DNA from: Sedimentitalea xiamensis
GTDB lineage: Bacteria; Pseudomonadota; Alphaproteobacteria; Rhodobacterales; Rhodobacteraceae
Length of the DNA stretch: 64,000 bases
Reading direction: 5' to 3'
Assembly (NCBI RefSeq): GCF_030164465.1
Contig: NZ_JASNJE010000012.1
Coordinates: forward strand, 49,386 to 113,385
Shown here: piece after piece, positions 53,435 to 62,599 of the stretch
Numbering within the stretch: position 1 is the first letter of the stretch
Layout: each line of letters opens with the position of its first letter
Program-made: the position numbers and the translations under genes
The notes under the pieces: model-generated
What the model saw: only the letters and a program-made list of their open reading frames with translations
What the model was told of the DNA's origin: nothing
Database searches by the model: none

Positions 53435-54547
53435 ATGACAAATCTGAAAACCCCGGTTCTTTTCCTGCGCCGGATGACCCTGACCGGCGCGCTTGCGGCG
53501 ACGACGGCGCTGGCTGTGGCGCCCGGCGTGGCGCTGGCCGTGCCTCCGGGCGGCTACGGTGATCTGGTCGAGGCGGTTTCCCCCAGTGTCGTCTTCATCG
53601 AAGTCACGACCAAGGCCGGCCCCGTCGAGGACGCGGGAGCGTTGCCCGAAGGTCTGCCGGAAGCGTTCAAGCGCCGCTTTGGCCAAATGATGCCCGACCA
53701 GGGCTCGTCGAAACGGCAGGGTGTCGGGTCCGGCTTCATCATCTCCGAGACAGGCGAGATCGTGACCAACCACCACGTGGTACAGGGTGCCGACTCCGTC
53801 CTCGTGAAGTTCGCCGACGGGCGCAGCCTTCCGGCCACCGTTGTCGGCAGCGATTCCATGACCGATATCGCGCTGCTGAAGGTGGAGAGCGACGAAACCC
53901 TGCCGGTCGTGCCCTTTGGCGACAGCGCCACCGTCCGGGCCGGCGACGAGGTCGTCGCGGTGGGCAATCCGTTCGGATTGGGCGGAACCGTCACGTCCGG
54001 CATCGTGTCGGCCACGTCGCGCAACATCCATTCTGGTCCCTATGACGATTTCATCCAGACCGACGCGGCGATCAACCGGGGCAATTCCGGTGGGCCGCTG
54101 TTCAACGCCGCGGGCGAAGTGATCGGTGTGAATACCGCGATCTTCTCGCCGGACGGCGGGTCTGTCGGGATCGGCTTCGCCGTGCCGTCGGATCTGGTCC
54201 AGACCGTCGTCGCCGATCTCAAGGACGACGGGCAGATCACCCGTGGCTGGCTCGGTGTGCAGATCCGGCCGATGTCCGACGAGATCGCGTCGGTGCTTGG
54301 TTACGACAGTCCGAAAGGCGCGGTGATCGAAGCCGTGACCGAGGGCAGCCCGGCGGACAAGGCCGGCCTGATCGACGGCGACATCATCCTGGCCTTCAAC
54401 GACACCGAGATTTCGGAACTGCGCGATCTGACGCGCGCGGTGGCGTCCAGCCAGCCGGACAAGCCGGCCACGATGACGGTCCTGCACAAGGGCGAAACCG
54501 TCACCCGAGAAGTCGTTATCGGCACATTGCAGCCGCAGGACGCCTGA
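53435..54547 (+). CDS. HtrA/DegQ-like periplasmic serine protease
   Basis: 370 residues. A signal peptide ends near AVAPGVALA. The trypsin-like catalytic triad is complete: H114 (TNHHVV), D144 (MTDIALLKV) and S218 (RGNSGGP). One PDZ domain follows (GWLGVQIRPMSDEIASVL, then GSPADKAGLIDGDIILAFND). The single PDZ makes it DegS/HtrA-short-like in layout, but no membrane anchor is retained. It degrades or refolds misfolded envelope proteins. GGAG eight bases ahead supports ATG 53435. It is divergent from a two-component system. Confidence 0.92.
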   Translation: MTNLKTPVLFLRRMTLTGALAATTALAVAPGVALAVPPGGYGDLVEAVSPSVVFIEVTTKAGPVEDAGALPEGLPEAFKRRFGQMMPDQGSSKRQGVGSGFIISETGEIVTNHHVVQGADSVLVKFADGRSLPATVVGSDSMTDIALLKVESDETLPVVPFGDSATVRAGDEVVAVGNPFGLGGTVTSGIVSATSRNIHSGPYDDFIQTDAAINRGNSGGPLFNAAGEVIGVNTAIFSPDGGSVGIGFAVPSDLVQTVVADLKDDGQITRGWLGVQIRPMSDEIASVLGYDSPKGAVIEAVTEGSPADKAGLIDGDIILAFNDTEISELRDLTRAVASSQPDKPATMTVLHKGETVTREVVIGTLQPQDA

Positions 54548-54553
54548 GCGGAC

Positions 54554-54585
54554 ACGCCGCCGCCCACCCCAAGGGGCGGTGGCGT
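54554..54585 (+). terminator. Hairpin downstream of the HtrA-like gene
   Basis: ACGCCGCCGCCC and GGGCGGTGGCGT form a 12-bp stem with one G-T pair and an 8-base loop, starting seven bases after the stop. The T-tract is short (GTTCCC), so termination may be partial or Rho-assisted. Confidence 0.65.
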
Positions 54586-54837
54586 TCCCTGCGGTTCACG
54601 GTCGACCTGAGGGGAGGAAGGTCCCGGAACGCGGGGAAATCGCCGGGGCATTGCTCCGGCGATTGACTTTCCTGTGTCACCGTCCGCCCTGGGCCTGAAC
54701 CGGAACGGTCCGACGTCTTGTTTCACGACAAGGCCTGCGAGACCGGCGAAACATTTTGTCTTTTCACCTACCCCTCTGGTAAATGTCAGGCTGCGAAACA
54801 GGTTCGCGCGTCGTCAACGACCCGTCGGGAAAGCCAT

Positions 54838-56073
54838 TTGAACGGTTTCACTAGGAAAAGCCCGGCTCGCCGCAAGGCATCCTGCCGCGGGTCTCTGTGG
54901 GCGGTTCGGATTGCGGTGTCGGGACTTGTGCTTGCCGCGCTTGCAATCGGTCCTGCATCCGCGCGCGATCGTATCTTTGATATTTCCACGTTTTCGGAAG
55001 ACACGGAAGATTGGCGCACTCTCCGGTTGTTCACCGGGCAGACCATTACCTTCTACGGCCTGATCAGCCCGATCGTGTTGAACTATGACGACGGGCTCGT
55101 GTCCAGGACCTATGCGCCTGTCGGCAATTCCAACAAGACCTCCCGGCTGGGGTTTCGATGGCGGATCAGGTCGTTCGGGGACTGGTCGCCGATCGCACGG
55201 GTCGAGATCGGCCTGTCCGCGCGGCCGTCCAAGGAGGTGAGCCTTCTGGAGCCCGGCACCAACACCTGGAGCATCAAGGACGGTGATCTGCGCAAGCTGG
55301 AAATCATCGTGAAACACCCGAAATACGGGGCGTTCTCCTTCGGGCAGGGCAGCATGGCGACGCATGGGATAACCGAGGTCGATTATTCGAAGACCGATTC
55401 CGCCTCCAAGTCCAATGTGGGCCGGATCGTCGCATCGCAGATTCTGCGCAACTCGGACGGGACCCTGGCAAGCGCCGAGGTCGGGGCGTTCATCGACAAT
55501 TTCGACGGGTCGAACATCACCGGCACCTATTCGGACGGCAGTCGGAAGATGCGGTTGCGGTATGATTCGCCGGCCTACCGGGGATTCGCCCTGTCGGTCG
55601 CGCTCGGCAACGAAGTCCTGCGCGACGACGCAGAGGCGAACGCCGACGCCGCGCTGACCTATGAGGCGGACTTTGGCGATTACAAGCTCGCAACCGGGCT
55701 TGGCTACAGCTGGCAGAGCGATACGCGGATCCTGTCAGGCTCCGCCTCGGTGCTGCACGAACCGACCGGGTTCAACCTGACCGCGGCGATGGGGCATGAA
55801 CGCGGCGGCGGCAATTTCGTCTATCTCAAGGCCGGGGTCCTGCGGTCGCAATGGAAGATGGGCGAGACCGCCCTGGCGCTGGATTACTATCGCGGCGACA
55901 ACATCTACACCGGCGGGTCGATGGCGGCGTCCTACGGGCTGTCTTTCGTGCAATTCTTCGACAGGCTCAACTTGCAGGGCTATGCGCTGGTCAGGTCTTT
56001 CGATTTCAAGCAGCCCGGCGCCAGCTACGAGAACAGCCTCGCCGTGATGACCGGCCTGCGATGGGAATTCTAG
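54838..56073 (+). CDS. Porin-like outer-membrane beta-barrel protein
   Basis: 411 residues from TTG 54838 (CGGGAAAG ahead). This start gives a basic N-region and a signal helix ending PASA (AVSGLVLAALAIGPASA). No nearby ATG is in frame. The mature protein is rich in alternating beta strands with Tyr/Gly (LDYYRGDNIYTGGSMAASYGLSF) and ends in LRWEF; a terminal Phe is the usual BAM-recognised last strand. It resembles alphaproteobacterial porins in style, but the specific family and solute are not recognised. The start codon choice is less certain than the frame. Confidence 0.72.
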   Translation: MNGFTRKSPARRKASCRGSLWAVRIAVSGLVLAALAIGPASARDRIFDISTFSEDTEDWRTLRLFTGQTITFYGLISPIVLNYDDGLVSRTYAPVGNSNKTSRLGFRWRIRSFGDWSPIARVEIGLSARPSKEVSLLEPGTNTWSIKDGDLRKLEIIVKHPKYGAFSFGQGSMATHGITEVDYSKTDSASKSNVGRIVASQILRNSDGTLASAEVGAFIDNFDGSNITGTYSDGSRKMRLRYDSPAYRGFALSVALGNEVLRDDAEANADAALTYEADFGDYKLATGLGYSWQSDTRILSGSASVLHEPTGFNLTAAMGHERGGGNFVYLKAGVLRSQWKMGETALALDYYRGDNIYTGGSMAASYGLSFVQFFDRLNLQGYALVRSFDFKQPGASYENSLAVMTGLRWEF

Positions 56074-56123
56074 CCCTGACCGGCGCGGTGGGCAGCGCCG
56101 AATGTCCGCGGGACAGGTCGCAT

Positions 56124-56290
56124 GGCGGACCGGATGACGCGGAATTCGTGCCCGCGCTGCCCCTGTTCGCCTTCGTGTCCTCAATCACGCCGGGGGGGGC
56201 GAACGCTCTGATTCCGATGGCATCGGTGGGCCAATGTCGGGTTCGGCAGGACGAGACCGCCGACAGCGCCCGTCGTGACGGCGGGCAAGG
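56124..56290 (+). pseudogene. Decayed N-terminal fragment of a LysE-family exporter
   Basis: Frame 56142-56235 reads EFVPALPLFAFVSSITPGG then ANALIPMAS. This closely matches the first helix of LysE/RhtB exporters (usual pattern LFAFVSSITPGPNNLMLMASG). After 56232 the match continues only in another frame as ANVGFGRTRP (usual NFGFRRT). There is a run of eight Gs at 56191-56198, no start codon or ribosome site, and the rest of the roughly 200-residue protein is missing. It is therefore read as a relic between the porin-like gene and accA. Confidence 0.5.
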
Positions 56291-56371
56291 GCAACACCAG
56301 CATCGCAAAAGCGCGCAATTGCAAACCGGACTGCCATTGGTCATATACAGGTCAATCGAGGGAGCCCGGCA

Positions 56372-57334
56372 ATGACGCAGTATCTGGATTTCGAAAAACC
56401 TCTGGCGGAAATCGAAGGCAAGGCCGAGGAATTGCGCGCGCTGGCGCGGGCGAATTCCGAAATGGACGTGGCCGACGAGGCGGCGGCGCTGGATGCCAAG
56501 GCCGCCAAGCTGCTCGACGATCTCTACCGGGATCTGACGCCCTGGCGGAAATGCCAGATTGCCCGCCATCCCGAAAGACCGCACTGCAAGGACTATATCG
56601 GCGCGCTGTTCACCGAATTCACGCCGCTCGCCGGGGACCGGAACTTTGCCGACGACCTGGCCGTCATGGGCGGGCTGGCGCGGTTCCAGGACCGGCCGGT
56701 GATGGTGATCGGCCACGAAAAGGGTCATGACACGAAATCGCGCATTGAACGCAATTTCGGCATGGCCCGTCCCGAAGGCTATCGCAAGGCCGTGCGCCTG
56801 TTGCAAACCGCCGACCGGTTCAACCTGCCGGTGATCACCCTTGTCGATACCGCTGGGGCCTATCCCGGAAAGGGGGCCGAGGAACGCGGCCAGTCCGAGG
56901 CCATCGCGCGGTCGACCGAAGCCTGTCTTCAGGTCGGTGTGCCGCTGGTCAGCGTCATCATCGGCGAAGGCGGGTCCGGCGGCGCGGTTGCCTTTGCCAC
57001 CGCCAACCGCGTGGCGATGCTGGAACATTCGATCTATTCGGTGATTTCGCCCGAGGGCTGCGCGTCGATCCTGTGGAAGAACGCGGAAAAGATGCGCGAG
57101 GCCGCCGAGGCGCTGCGCCTGACGGCGCAGGATCTCAAGCAGCTTGGCGTGATCGACCGGATCATACCCGAACCCAGGGGCGGCGCTCACCGGGCCAAGA
57201 CCAAGACGATGCAGTCCGTCAAGGAGGCCATCGCCCAGATGCTGAAGGACCTGTCCGGCAAGGACCGCTCCGCCCTGATCGCGGACCGCCGCAAGAAATA
57301 CCTCGACATGGGCTCGAAGGGTCTGGCGGCCTGA
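56372..57334 (+). CDS. accA: Acetyl-CoA carboxylase carboxyltransferase subunit alpha
   Basis: 320 residues. N-terminal [21 protein letters not shown] and the core motifs [42 protein letters not shown] and [11 protein letters not shown] are those of AccA. It transfers CO2 from carboxybiotin to acetyl-CoA, together with AccD, in the first step of fatty acid synthesis. GAGGGAG ahead of ATG 56372 supports the start. It is a single gene as in many bacteria; accD is not in this window. Confidence 0.97.
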   Translation: MTQYLDFEKPLAEIEGKAEELRALARANSEMDVADEAAALDAKAAKLLDDLYRDLTPWRKCQIARHPERPHCKDYIGALFTEFTPLAGDRNFADDLAVMGGLARFQDRPVMVIGHEKGHDTKSRIERNFGMARPEGYRKAVRLLQTADRFNLPVITLVDTAGAYPGKGAEERGQSEAIARSTEACLQVGVPLVSVIIGEGGSGGAVAFATANRVAMLEHSIYSVISPEGCASILWKNAEKMREAAEALRLTAQDLKQLGVIDRIIPEPRGGAHRAKTKTMQSVKEAIAQMLKDLSGKDRSALIADRRKKYLDMGSKGLAA

Positions 57335-57339
57335 GAAAG

Positions 57340-57371
57340 AAGCGGTCTGGCGGGTCAAAGCAGGACCGCTT
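57340..57371. terminator. Hairpin between accA and the convergent ABC permease gene
   Basis: AAGCGGTC and GACCGCTT form a perfect 8-bp stem with a 16-base loop, six bases after the accA stop and 37 bases beyond the permease stop. Its symmetry would suit termination from both directions. No clear T-run follows on either strand, so it is only a candidate. Confidence 0.45.
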
Positions 57372-57407
57372 GCAGCCTCGCCAAGGGTCTCGTGTTGACT
57401 GGAAGCG

Positions 57408-58217
57408 TCAGCTCCGCCAGCGCAGCAGGCGCATTTCCAGCCGTCCGATGCCCCAGCTGGTCAGAACCCCGAGCGCCGAGAGGATGACCACCCCGGCGAA
57501 GAGCCGTTCCAGGTCGTAGAGTGATCCGGCCTGCAGGATATAGGCGCCGATGCCGTATTCCGCCCCGAGCATTTCGGCCGCGACCAGCAGGATGATCCCG
57601 ATGGCGACGGACACGCGCAGGCCGGACAGGATGCCGGGCAGGGCGCCGGGCAGGACGATCTTGCGCACGATGGACAGCCAGCTCAGCCCGAAACTCTGGC
57701 CCATGCGGATCAGCGTGCGGTCGACGTTGTCCACCGCGCCATAAGTCGCCACCACCGTCGGCGTAAAGGTTCCCAGTGCGATCAGGGCGTATTTGCTGGC
57801 TTCGTCGATCCCGAACCAGATCACGAACAACGGCAGCAGCGCGATCTTCGGGATCGGAAACAGGGCCGCGACCAGCGGGATCAGACCGGCCCGCACATGG
57901 CTGAACAAGCCGATCAGGACGCCGACGCCGATCCCTGCGGATATGCCCATGGCCGACCCGATGACCAGGCGCGACAGGGACGGCGCCACATGCGTCCACA
58001 ACATGCCCGACCGGGCCATGTCGATGAGCGTCACCGCCACGTCGGAGGGGCGCGGCAGGGTCAGGTTGGAAATCCAGCCGGCCCGCGTGCCCCATTCCAC
58101 CAGAGCCAGTAACAGGACGAACACCACGACGCCGGTGCCGGCCTTGGCGACGGGGCGAAAACCGCCGCCGCGAAACGGCACCGGGCGCGCTTCGGTCTCT
58201 TGTGACAGGTCAGACAT
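57408..58217 (-). CDS. ABC importer permease, taurine/nitrate/sulfonate type
   Basis: 269 residues with about six helices. The coupling motif RMGQSFGLSWLSIVRKIVLPGALPGILSGLRVSVAIG contains the EAA-like G-x-P-x-I segment. It belongs to the SsuC/TauC/NrtB permease family. The gene overlaps the ATPase gene by eight bases and is the last gene of the SBP-ATPase-permease operon. The substrate is likely a small organic compound (sulfonate, pyrimidine precursor, nitrate or similar); the sequence does not decide. Confidence 0.87.
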   Translation of the reverse strand: MSDLSQETEARPVPFRGGGFRPVAKAGTGVVVFVLLLALVEWGTRAGWISNLTLPRPSDVAVTLIDMARSGMLWTHVAPSLSRLVIGSAMGISAGIGVGVLIGLFSHVRAGLIPLVAALFPIPKIALLPLFVIWFGIDEASKYALIALGTFTPTVVATYGAVDNVDRTLIRMGQSFGLSWLSIVRKIVLPGALPGILSGLRVSVAIGIILLVAAEMLGAEYGIGAYILQAGSLYDLERLFAGVVILSALGVLTSWGIGRLEMRLLRWRS

Positions 58218-58977
58218 GCAGCAGTTCCTGATCCGCCGCCGCTGCCTCGTCCTTCATGACCTGCCAAAGCTGCGCCTGAAGCGCCTCAAGCCGCGGATCG
58301 CCGGGCCTGCGCTCTGCCAGCGGCACGTCCACGTCCAGAACCTCGCGCAGTTGCCCCGGCCGCCGCGACAGGACGGCGATGCGATGGCCGAGGCGAACCG
58401 CTTCGGCCAGGTTGTGAGTCACATAGACGGCGGTGAAGGGCTGGCGCGACCACAGGGCGACGAGATCCTCCATCAGGAGATCGCGGGTCTGCGCATCCAG
58501 CGCCGACAGGGGTTCATCCAGCAGCATCACCGCCGGGTCAACGACCAGCGCGCGGGCAATCGCCACGCGCTGCTTCATGCCGCCGGACAGTTGCCGTGGC
58601 AGGGCAGCGCGGAAATCGCGCAGCTTGGTGCGGTCCAGCACGTCGTTGATGATCGCATCCGCCGCGCCGCCCCTGATCCCGTGATCCTCAAGCACCAGTG
58701 ACACGTTCCCCGCGACCGTGCGCCAAGGCAAAAGGGCGAAATCCTGAAACACGTAGGTCAACGGGTTCAAACAACCTTCGGGCGCGTCGCCGCGTTGCAG
58801 GATGCGCCCGACATCGGGCCGCTCAAGCCCGCCGATGAGCCGCAACAGGGTGGACTTGCCGCAGCCAGACGGACCGACGATGCACAGGATTTCGCCCGAA
58901 GCGATGGTCAGGGACACGTCCTGTAGCACCGGCACGTCGCCATACCGGTGCGTCAGGGATTGGACGTTCAGTTCCAA
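58210..58977 (-). CDS. ABC importer ATPase, taurine/nitrate/sulfonate type
   Basis: 255 residues. Walker A is GPSGCGKSTLLRLIGG near residue 36. The signature is LSGGMKQRVAIARALV, Walker B is VMLLDEPLSALD, and the switch histidine lies in YVTHNLAEAVRLGHR. TYVFQDFALLPWRTVAGNV is the Q loop typical of SsuB/TauB ATPases. It sits between the binding-protein and permease genes of one operon. Confidence 0.9.
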   Translation of the reverse strand: MELNVQSLTHRYGDVPVLQDVSLTIASGEILCIVGPSGCGKSTLLRLIGGLERPDVGRILQRGDAPEGCLNPLTYVFQDFALLPWRTVAGNVSLVLEDHGIRGGAADAIINDVLDRTKLRDFRAALPRQLSGGMKQRVAIARALVVDPAVMLLDEPLSALDAQTRDLLMEDLVALWSRQPFTAVYVTHNLAEAVRLGHRIAVLSRRPGQLREVLDVDVPLAERRPGDPRLEALQAQLWQVMKDEAAAADQELLHV

Positions 58978-58983
58978 AAGGCG

Positions 58984-59997
58984 TCAAACCATTTCGGCAT
59001 AGGACGGATCGACCAGCGTTTCGGTGGTGATGCCGTCCTTGATCAGCCCTTCGGAGCGGAACCAGTCCAGCTGGTCGGTTACGGAACCCATGTTCAGCGC
59101 CGCGTTCTTGTTGATCCGCATCGCGCCGTTGATGATTGACGGAGCCGCCTTTTCCAGCGGCTGATCCGTATAGACGTATTTGTGAATCAGCTTGACCATC
59201 TGGTCGGCGGCGTCCTCGCCCGCCGTCTTGTCGACCAGCGCCGCGTTGAAATCGTCCGCGCCGCGTGAAAACGCCCGCAGGAAGGCTTCGGTCATGGCCC
59301 GTTCATTCGCCGCATTGGCGGCCGAAGTGAAGACCGTCGTGACCTGATAGTCGGGGATATAGTCCGCCACCATGCCGATCTGCTGCACCGCGCCGCCGCC
59401 GACCAGCGCCTTGCCGATATGTGGCACGATCGCCCAGGCATCGACCTGCCCGGACTTCATCGCGCCGATGATCGCCCCGACCTTCTGAAGCGGCTTGTAG
59501 CTGACGGAAACGCCTTCGGCGCCGCTGACCTTCGCCCCGATGTAGTGGAACGACGATCCGGTCTGGGTGACGGCGAAGCTCTTGCCGTCCAGCATCGCCG
59601 GGCTGGTCAGGCCGGCTTCAAAGGCCGCGTTGCTGGCCAGGATCATCTGCCCGTCGATGCCCTTTTCCTCGCTCAGGGCGCCGCCGATCACCTTGGTCGC
59701 GCCCTTTTCCGCCAACGAGATCAGCCCGCCCGAAATCGCGGTGACGGCATAGTCCGCGTCGCCGGACGCGACAGCCACCGCCATCGGCTGCGCCGCCTCG
59801 AAGAACCGGAATTCCACGTCCAGTCCTTCGTCAGAGAAATAGCCCCGCTCGAACGCCACGAAACTGGCGGCGTGGCTGGTGAACCGCAGCGCGCCCACGT
59901 TGATCTTCGTGTTGGCGAACGCCGGCGTGCCGATCGCCGGCAACACCGCCGCCCCGCCGATCAGGCCCAAGGCGTTCCGGCGCGAAAATTGTGTCAT
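58984..59997 (-). CDS. ABC importer substrate-binding protein, NMT1/SsuA-like
   Basis: 337 residues. The N-terminus SRRNALGLIGGAAVLPAIGTPAFA looks like a twin-arginine-type or Sec signal. The mature protein starts INVGALRFTSHAASFVAFERGYFSDEGLDVEFRFFEAAQP, in which FVAFERGYFSDEGLDVEF is the NMT1/SsuA signature. It delivers an unknown ligand to the permease-ATPase pair encoded immediately downstream. The MFS gene is upstream, 149 bases away. Confidence 0.88.
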   Translation of the reverse strand: MTQFSRRNALGLIGGAAVLPAIGTPAFANTKINVGALRFTSHAASFVAFERGYFSDEGLDVEFRFFEAAQPMAVAVASGDADYAVTAISGGLISLAEKGATKVIGGALSEEKGIDGQMILASNAAFEAGLTSPAMLDGKSFAVTQTGSSFHYIGAKVSGAEGVSVSYKPLQKVGAIIGAMKSGQVDAWAIVPHIGKALVGGGAVQQIGMVADYIPDYQVTTVFTSAANAANERAMTEAFLRAFSRGADDFNAALVDKTAGEDAADQMVKLIHKYVYTDQPLEKAAPSIINGAMRINKNAALNMGSVTDQLDWFRSEGLIKDGITTETLVDPSYAEMV

Positions 59998-60146
59998 GTC
60001 CTGTCCTCCCAAACAGTTCCGGCCCTTCGGGCCTTCGGTTTTCCTTCCCGCTTTATTGCGCCAAGTCCGGCAAAGGGCAATCGCCAAGCCCGCCTGCGGT
60101 CCGGAATTGTCCGTCCTCGACCGGGAACCGCCGCGCCGGGACCGGC

Positions 60147-61325
60147 TCAGCCCGGCGGCAGCGGGCGTTGCAGCGCCGCGAGGCAGGCCCCCAGCGCCAG
60201 CGCCGCGGCGGCCGCGAGCAGCCCGTCGCCGATGTCGCCGGACCTGTCGCCCAGCCAGCCGGCGGCAAAGGGGCCGATGGTCTGCGAGATGGCGAAGACC
60301 ACGGTGAACCGGCTGATGGCCGGACCCCATCCCTGCAGCGGCAGGTTGTGGCGCACGAAGGTCGTGACCGCCCCCGGCGCCATGAAGACCGAAAGACCGA
60401 ACACCACCGCCGACAGGATCAGCCCCGGCGCGTTCGGCACCAGGACCGGCAGCGCGGAGCCGGCCGCGATGCAGCCGAGGATCATCGCCAGCGGCAGGCC
60501 GGAGGCGAAACGCGCGAAGACCGGGCGCCAGACAAAGGGCGAGACGCTCTGACACAGCCCCAGCATGATCCAGACGGCGGCGATCAGCCCCGCGCCCGCA
60601 TTCTGCGCCGTCATCCAGGCCGACAGGAAGGTCATGTAGACGATGTAGCCCAGCCCGAAACTGGCATAGCCCGCGTATTCCGCGAGCATCGCCCGCGTTG
60701 GCAGCGGGCGGGGATCGGTGGTTTTCTGCACCGGCGCGTGCAGTTGCCGCGCCGACCACAGGCTCAACGGCAGGAAGGTGACGCAGGCCAGGCCGATGAC
60801 GATCCAGCCCCAGGCCCAGGATGCGGGACCAAGCCGGTCGAGCATCAGAGGCAGCGCCGCCCCGGCGAGCACGATCCCGAGCCCGCCGCCGAACCCGAAG
60901 AGCAACGCGATGGCCAGCGCGTTGCGCCGGGCGTCGTCCCGGAACAATTGCGCCGCCAGCGCGCCGCTGGTGGAAAACGACATCGCGCCGAAGACACCGG
61001 CGGCGACCCGCCACAGGGTCTGCCACCACAGCGCCTCGTGCAGCCCGGTCGCGAGCAGCGCCGCCGTCGTCGTGATCATGCCGAACCCGAACAGCCGCGA
61101 CGGCGCCACCCGTGTGATCAGCCCCATGGTCAGTACTGCGCCGATGATATAGCCGATCGCGTTGGCGGTGTTCAGCCAGCCCGCCTGGGCATAGGTCCAG
61201 CCCAGTTCGGACCGCATCGCCGGCAGCAGCAGCCCATAGGCGAAACGCGCGAAGCCGTTGGTCACGCACATTCCCAGGGCAAGCCCGACCAGGACCAGCC
61301 AGGGCCGGGAAGGAGAGGCCGTCAC
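60147..61325 (-). CDS. MFS transporter, YbfB/YjiJ-like
   Basis: 392 residues, about twelve helices. The N-terminus ALGMCVTNGFARFAYGLLLPAMRSELGWTYAQAGWLNTANAIGYIIGA is characteristic of the YbfB/YjiJ MFS family (the ARFAYGLLLPAM stretch is most diagnostic). Substrate unknown. It is on the same strand as the beta-lactamase-fold hydrolase gene 15 bases upstream, and upstream of the ABC importer operon, so all five genes may share a transcript and serve one compound. Confidence 0.85.
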   Translation of the reverse strand: MTASPSRPWLVLVGLALGMCVTNGFARFAYGLLLPAMRSELGWTYAQAGWLNTANAIGYIIGAVLTMGLITRVAPSRLFGFGMITTTAALLATGLHEALWWQTLWRVAAGVFGAMSFSTSGALAAQLFRDDARRNALAIALLFGFGGGLGIVLAGAALPLMLDRLGPASWAWGWIVIGLACVTFLPLSLWSARQLHAPVQKTTDPRPLPTRAMLAEYAGYASFGLGYIVYMTFLSAWMTAQNAGAGLIAAVWIMLGLCQSVSPFVWRPVFARFASGLPLAMILGCIAAGSALPVLVPNAPGLILSAVVFGLSVFMAPGAVTTFVRHNLPLQGWGPAISRFTVVFAISQTIGPFAAGWLGDRSGDIGDGLLAAAAALALGACLAALQRPLPPG

Positions 61326-61340
61326 GCGGTGGCCGTGCCG

Positions 61341-62480
61341 TCAGAGTGCCGCATAGACCGCCCGTTCATAGGCGTCGTAGGTCTGCATGAACCGCGGTTC
61401 GCCAAAGGGCAGGGACTGCGTCATGATCACGGCGGCCAGGTTTTTCTTCGGATCGACCCAGTAATGGGTGTTGCAGACGCCGGCCCAGCTCTGCGTGCCC
61501 GCGCTGCGCTTGCCGGGGATATCGGTTTCGGTGCGCACCGCGATGAAGCTGTGGGTGCTGCCCGGCGGCAGTTCCACATCCGCCGAAACCGGTGGCGCGG
61601 AGGTCTTCATGGTCTGGAATGTCAGCCCTCGCATCTGGTTTGCCAGCATCTCGTCAAAGCTGTCTTCGGACAGCAGCCGGTTGCCGTCTAGCTGCCCCCG
61701 GTTCAGCACCATGCGCAGGAACCGCATGTAATCCGGCGCGGTGGAATAGAGCGCGTGGCCCATGCCATAGACCTCCGGATGCGGCGGCGGGGCCAGTTCG
61801 AACGGGCCGAAACCGCCGTCCTCGCCGCGCATCCTGACCGTGCAGAGCCGATCCTGCAGCGCATCCGGTTCGAAGGCCGTGTCAGCCATACCCAGCGGTT
61901 CGAAGATCTCGGCGGAGCAGAACGCATCGATGCGCCGCCCGTCCACCGCTTCGACCATCCGCCCCAGCCAGTCGATCGACGGGCCATAACCCCAGCGCGT
62001 GCCGGGGTCGGTGGTCAAGGGATAGTTCAGCGACGCCTTCAACCCGGACAGGACCGAGGGATGTCCGGTCAGTTCCATGTATTTCGGCACATCCGCGTTC
62101 CAGAATTCGTACTCCATCCCGCTGGTGTGGGTCGCCAGGTGCCGCGCCGTCGCCACCGTCTTCGGAGCGCGCAGGACCGGCGTGTCGCCGTCGAACCCTT
62201 CCAGAACCCGCAGGTCGTTCCATTCGGGCAGGATGTCGCCCACCGGCGTGTCCATGCGCATCTTGCCGCGGTCGATCAGGATCATGGCCGCCAGCGATCC
62301 GATGGCCTTGGTCATCGAAAAGATCCGGAACGCCGTATCCTCGGCCGCCGGGCGACCGGCCGCCGCCTCGCCCGCCGCGCCGCTGAAGGTGATCCCGTCC
62401 GCGTTGCCGACCATGCCGACCGCGAAGGGCACGTCCTGCGCCGCCACCGACTTGTCCAGGGCTTTCTGAATTCCGTTCAT
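61341..62480 (-). CDS. Serine hydrolase of the beta-lactamase / class C esterase family
   Basis: 379 residues. The nucleophile motif S-x-x-K is FSMTKAIGS near residue 55, and a YGPS segment stands where the Y-x-N motif is expected. [15 protein letters not shown] and [12 protein letters not shown] are standard EstB-like sequences. There is no signal peptide, so it is cytoplasmic and most likely an esterase or amidase, not an antibiotic-resistance enzyme. GGGAGG six bases ahead decides ATG 62480. It heads the run of minus-strand genes down to the ABC permease. Confidence 0.87.
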   Translation of the reverse strand: MNGIQKALDKSVAAQDVPFAVGMVGNADGITFSGAAGEAAAGRPAAEDTAFRIFSMTKAIGSLAAMILIDRGKMRMDTPVGDILPEWNDLRVLEGFDGDTPVLRAPKTVATARHLATHTSGMEYEFWNADVPKYMELTGHPSVLSGLKASLNYPLTTDPGTRWGYGPSIDWLGRMVEAVDGRRIDAFCSAEIFEPLGMADTAFEPDALQDRLCTVRMRGEDGGFGPFELAPPPHPEVYGMGHALYSTAPDYMRFLRMVLNRGQLDGNRLLSEDSFDEMLANQMRGLTFQTMKTSAPPVSADVELPPGSTHSFIAVRTETDIPGKRSAGTQSWAGVCNTHYWVDPKKNLAAVIMTQSLPFGEPRFMQTYDAYERAVYAAL

Positions 62481-62508
62481 TGCAACCTCCCGAATGCCGT
62501 TGCGCCAC

Positions 62509-62571
62509 GCTAGCCGCGGCAGTGGCCATATGTCCATCGCCTCCTTGCAATCGCGGAACGGGGCGGCTAGC
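62509..62571 (+). promoter_or_regulatory. Nine-base inverted repeat in the pheS leader region
   Basis: GCTAGCCGC (62509-62517) is exactly complementary to GCGGCTAGC (62563-62571), 45 bases apart, just ahead of the pheS ATG at 62600. In RNA this could form a long-range stem. It might be an aminoacyl-tRNA-synthetase leader structure, but no leader peptide rich in Phe codons was seen. Confidence 0.35.
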
Positions 62572-62599
62572 AGGACGCAACCACGTTACGGGGGCCGTC

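Noticed and set aside
61341..62480. Beta-lactamase resistance gene.
   Set aside because: It has no signal peptide and lacks the full class A or C active-site set; EstB-like esterase motifs fit better.
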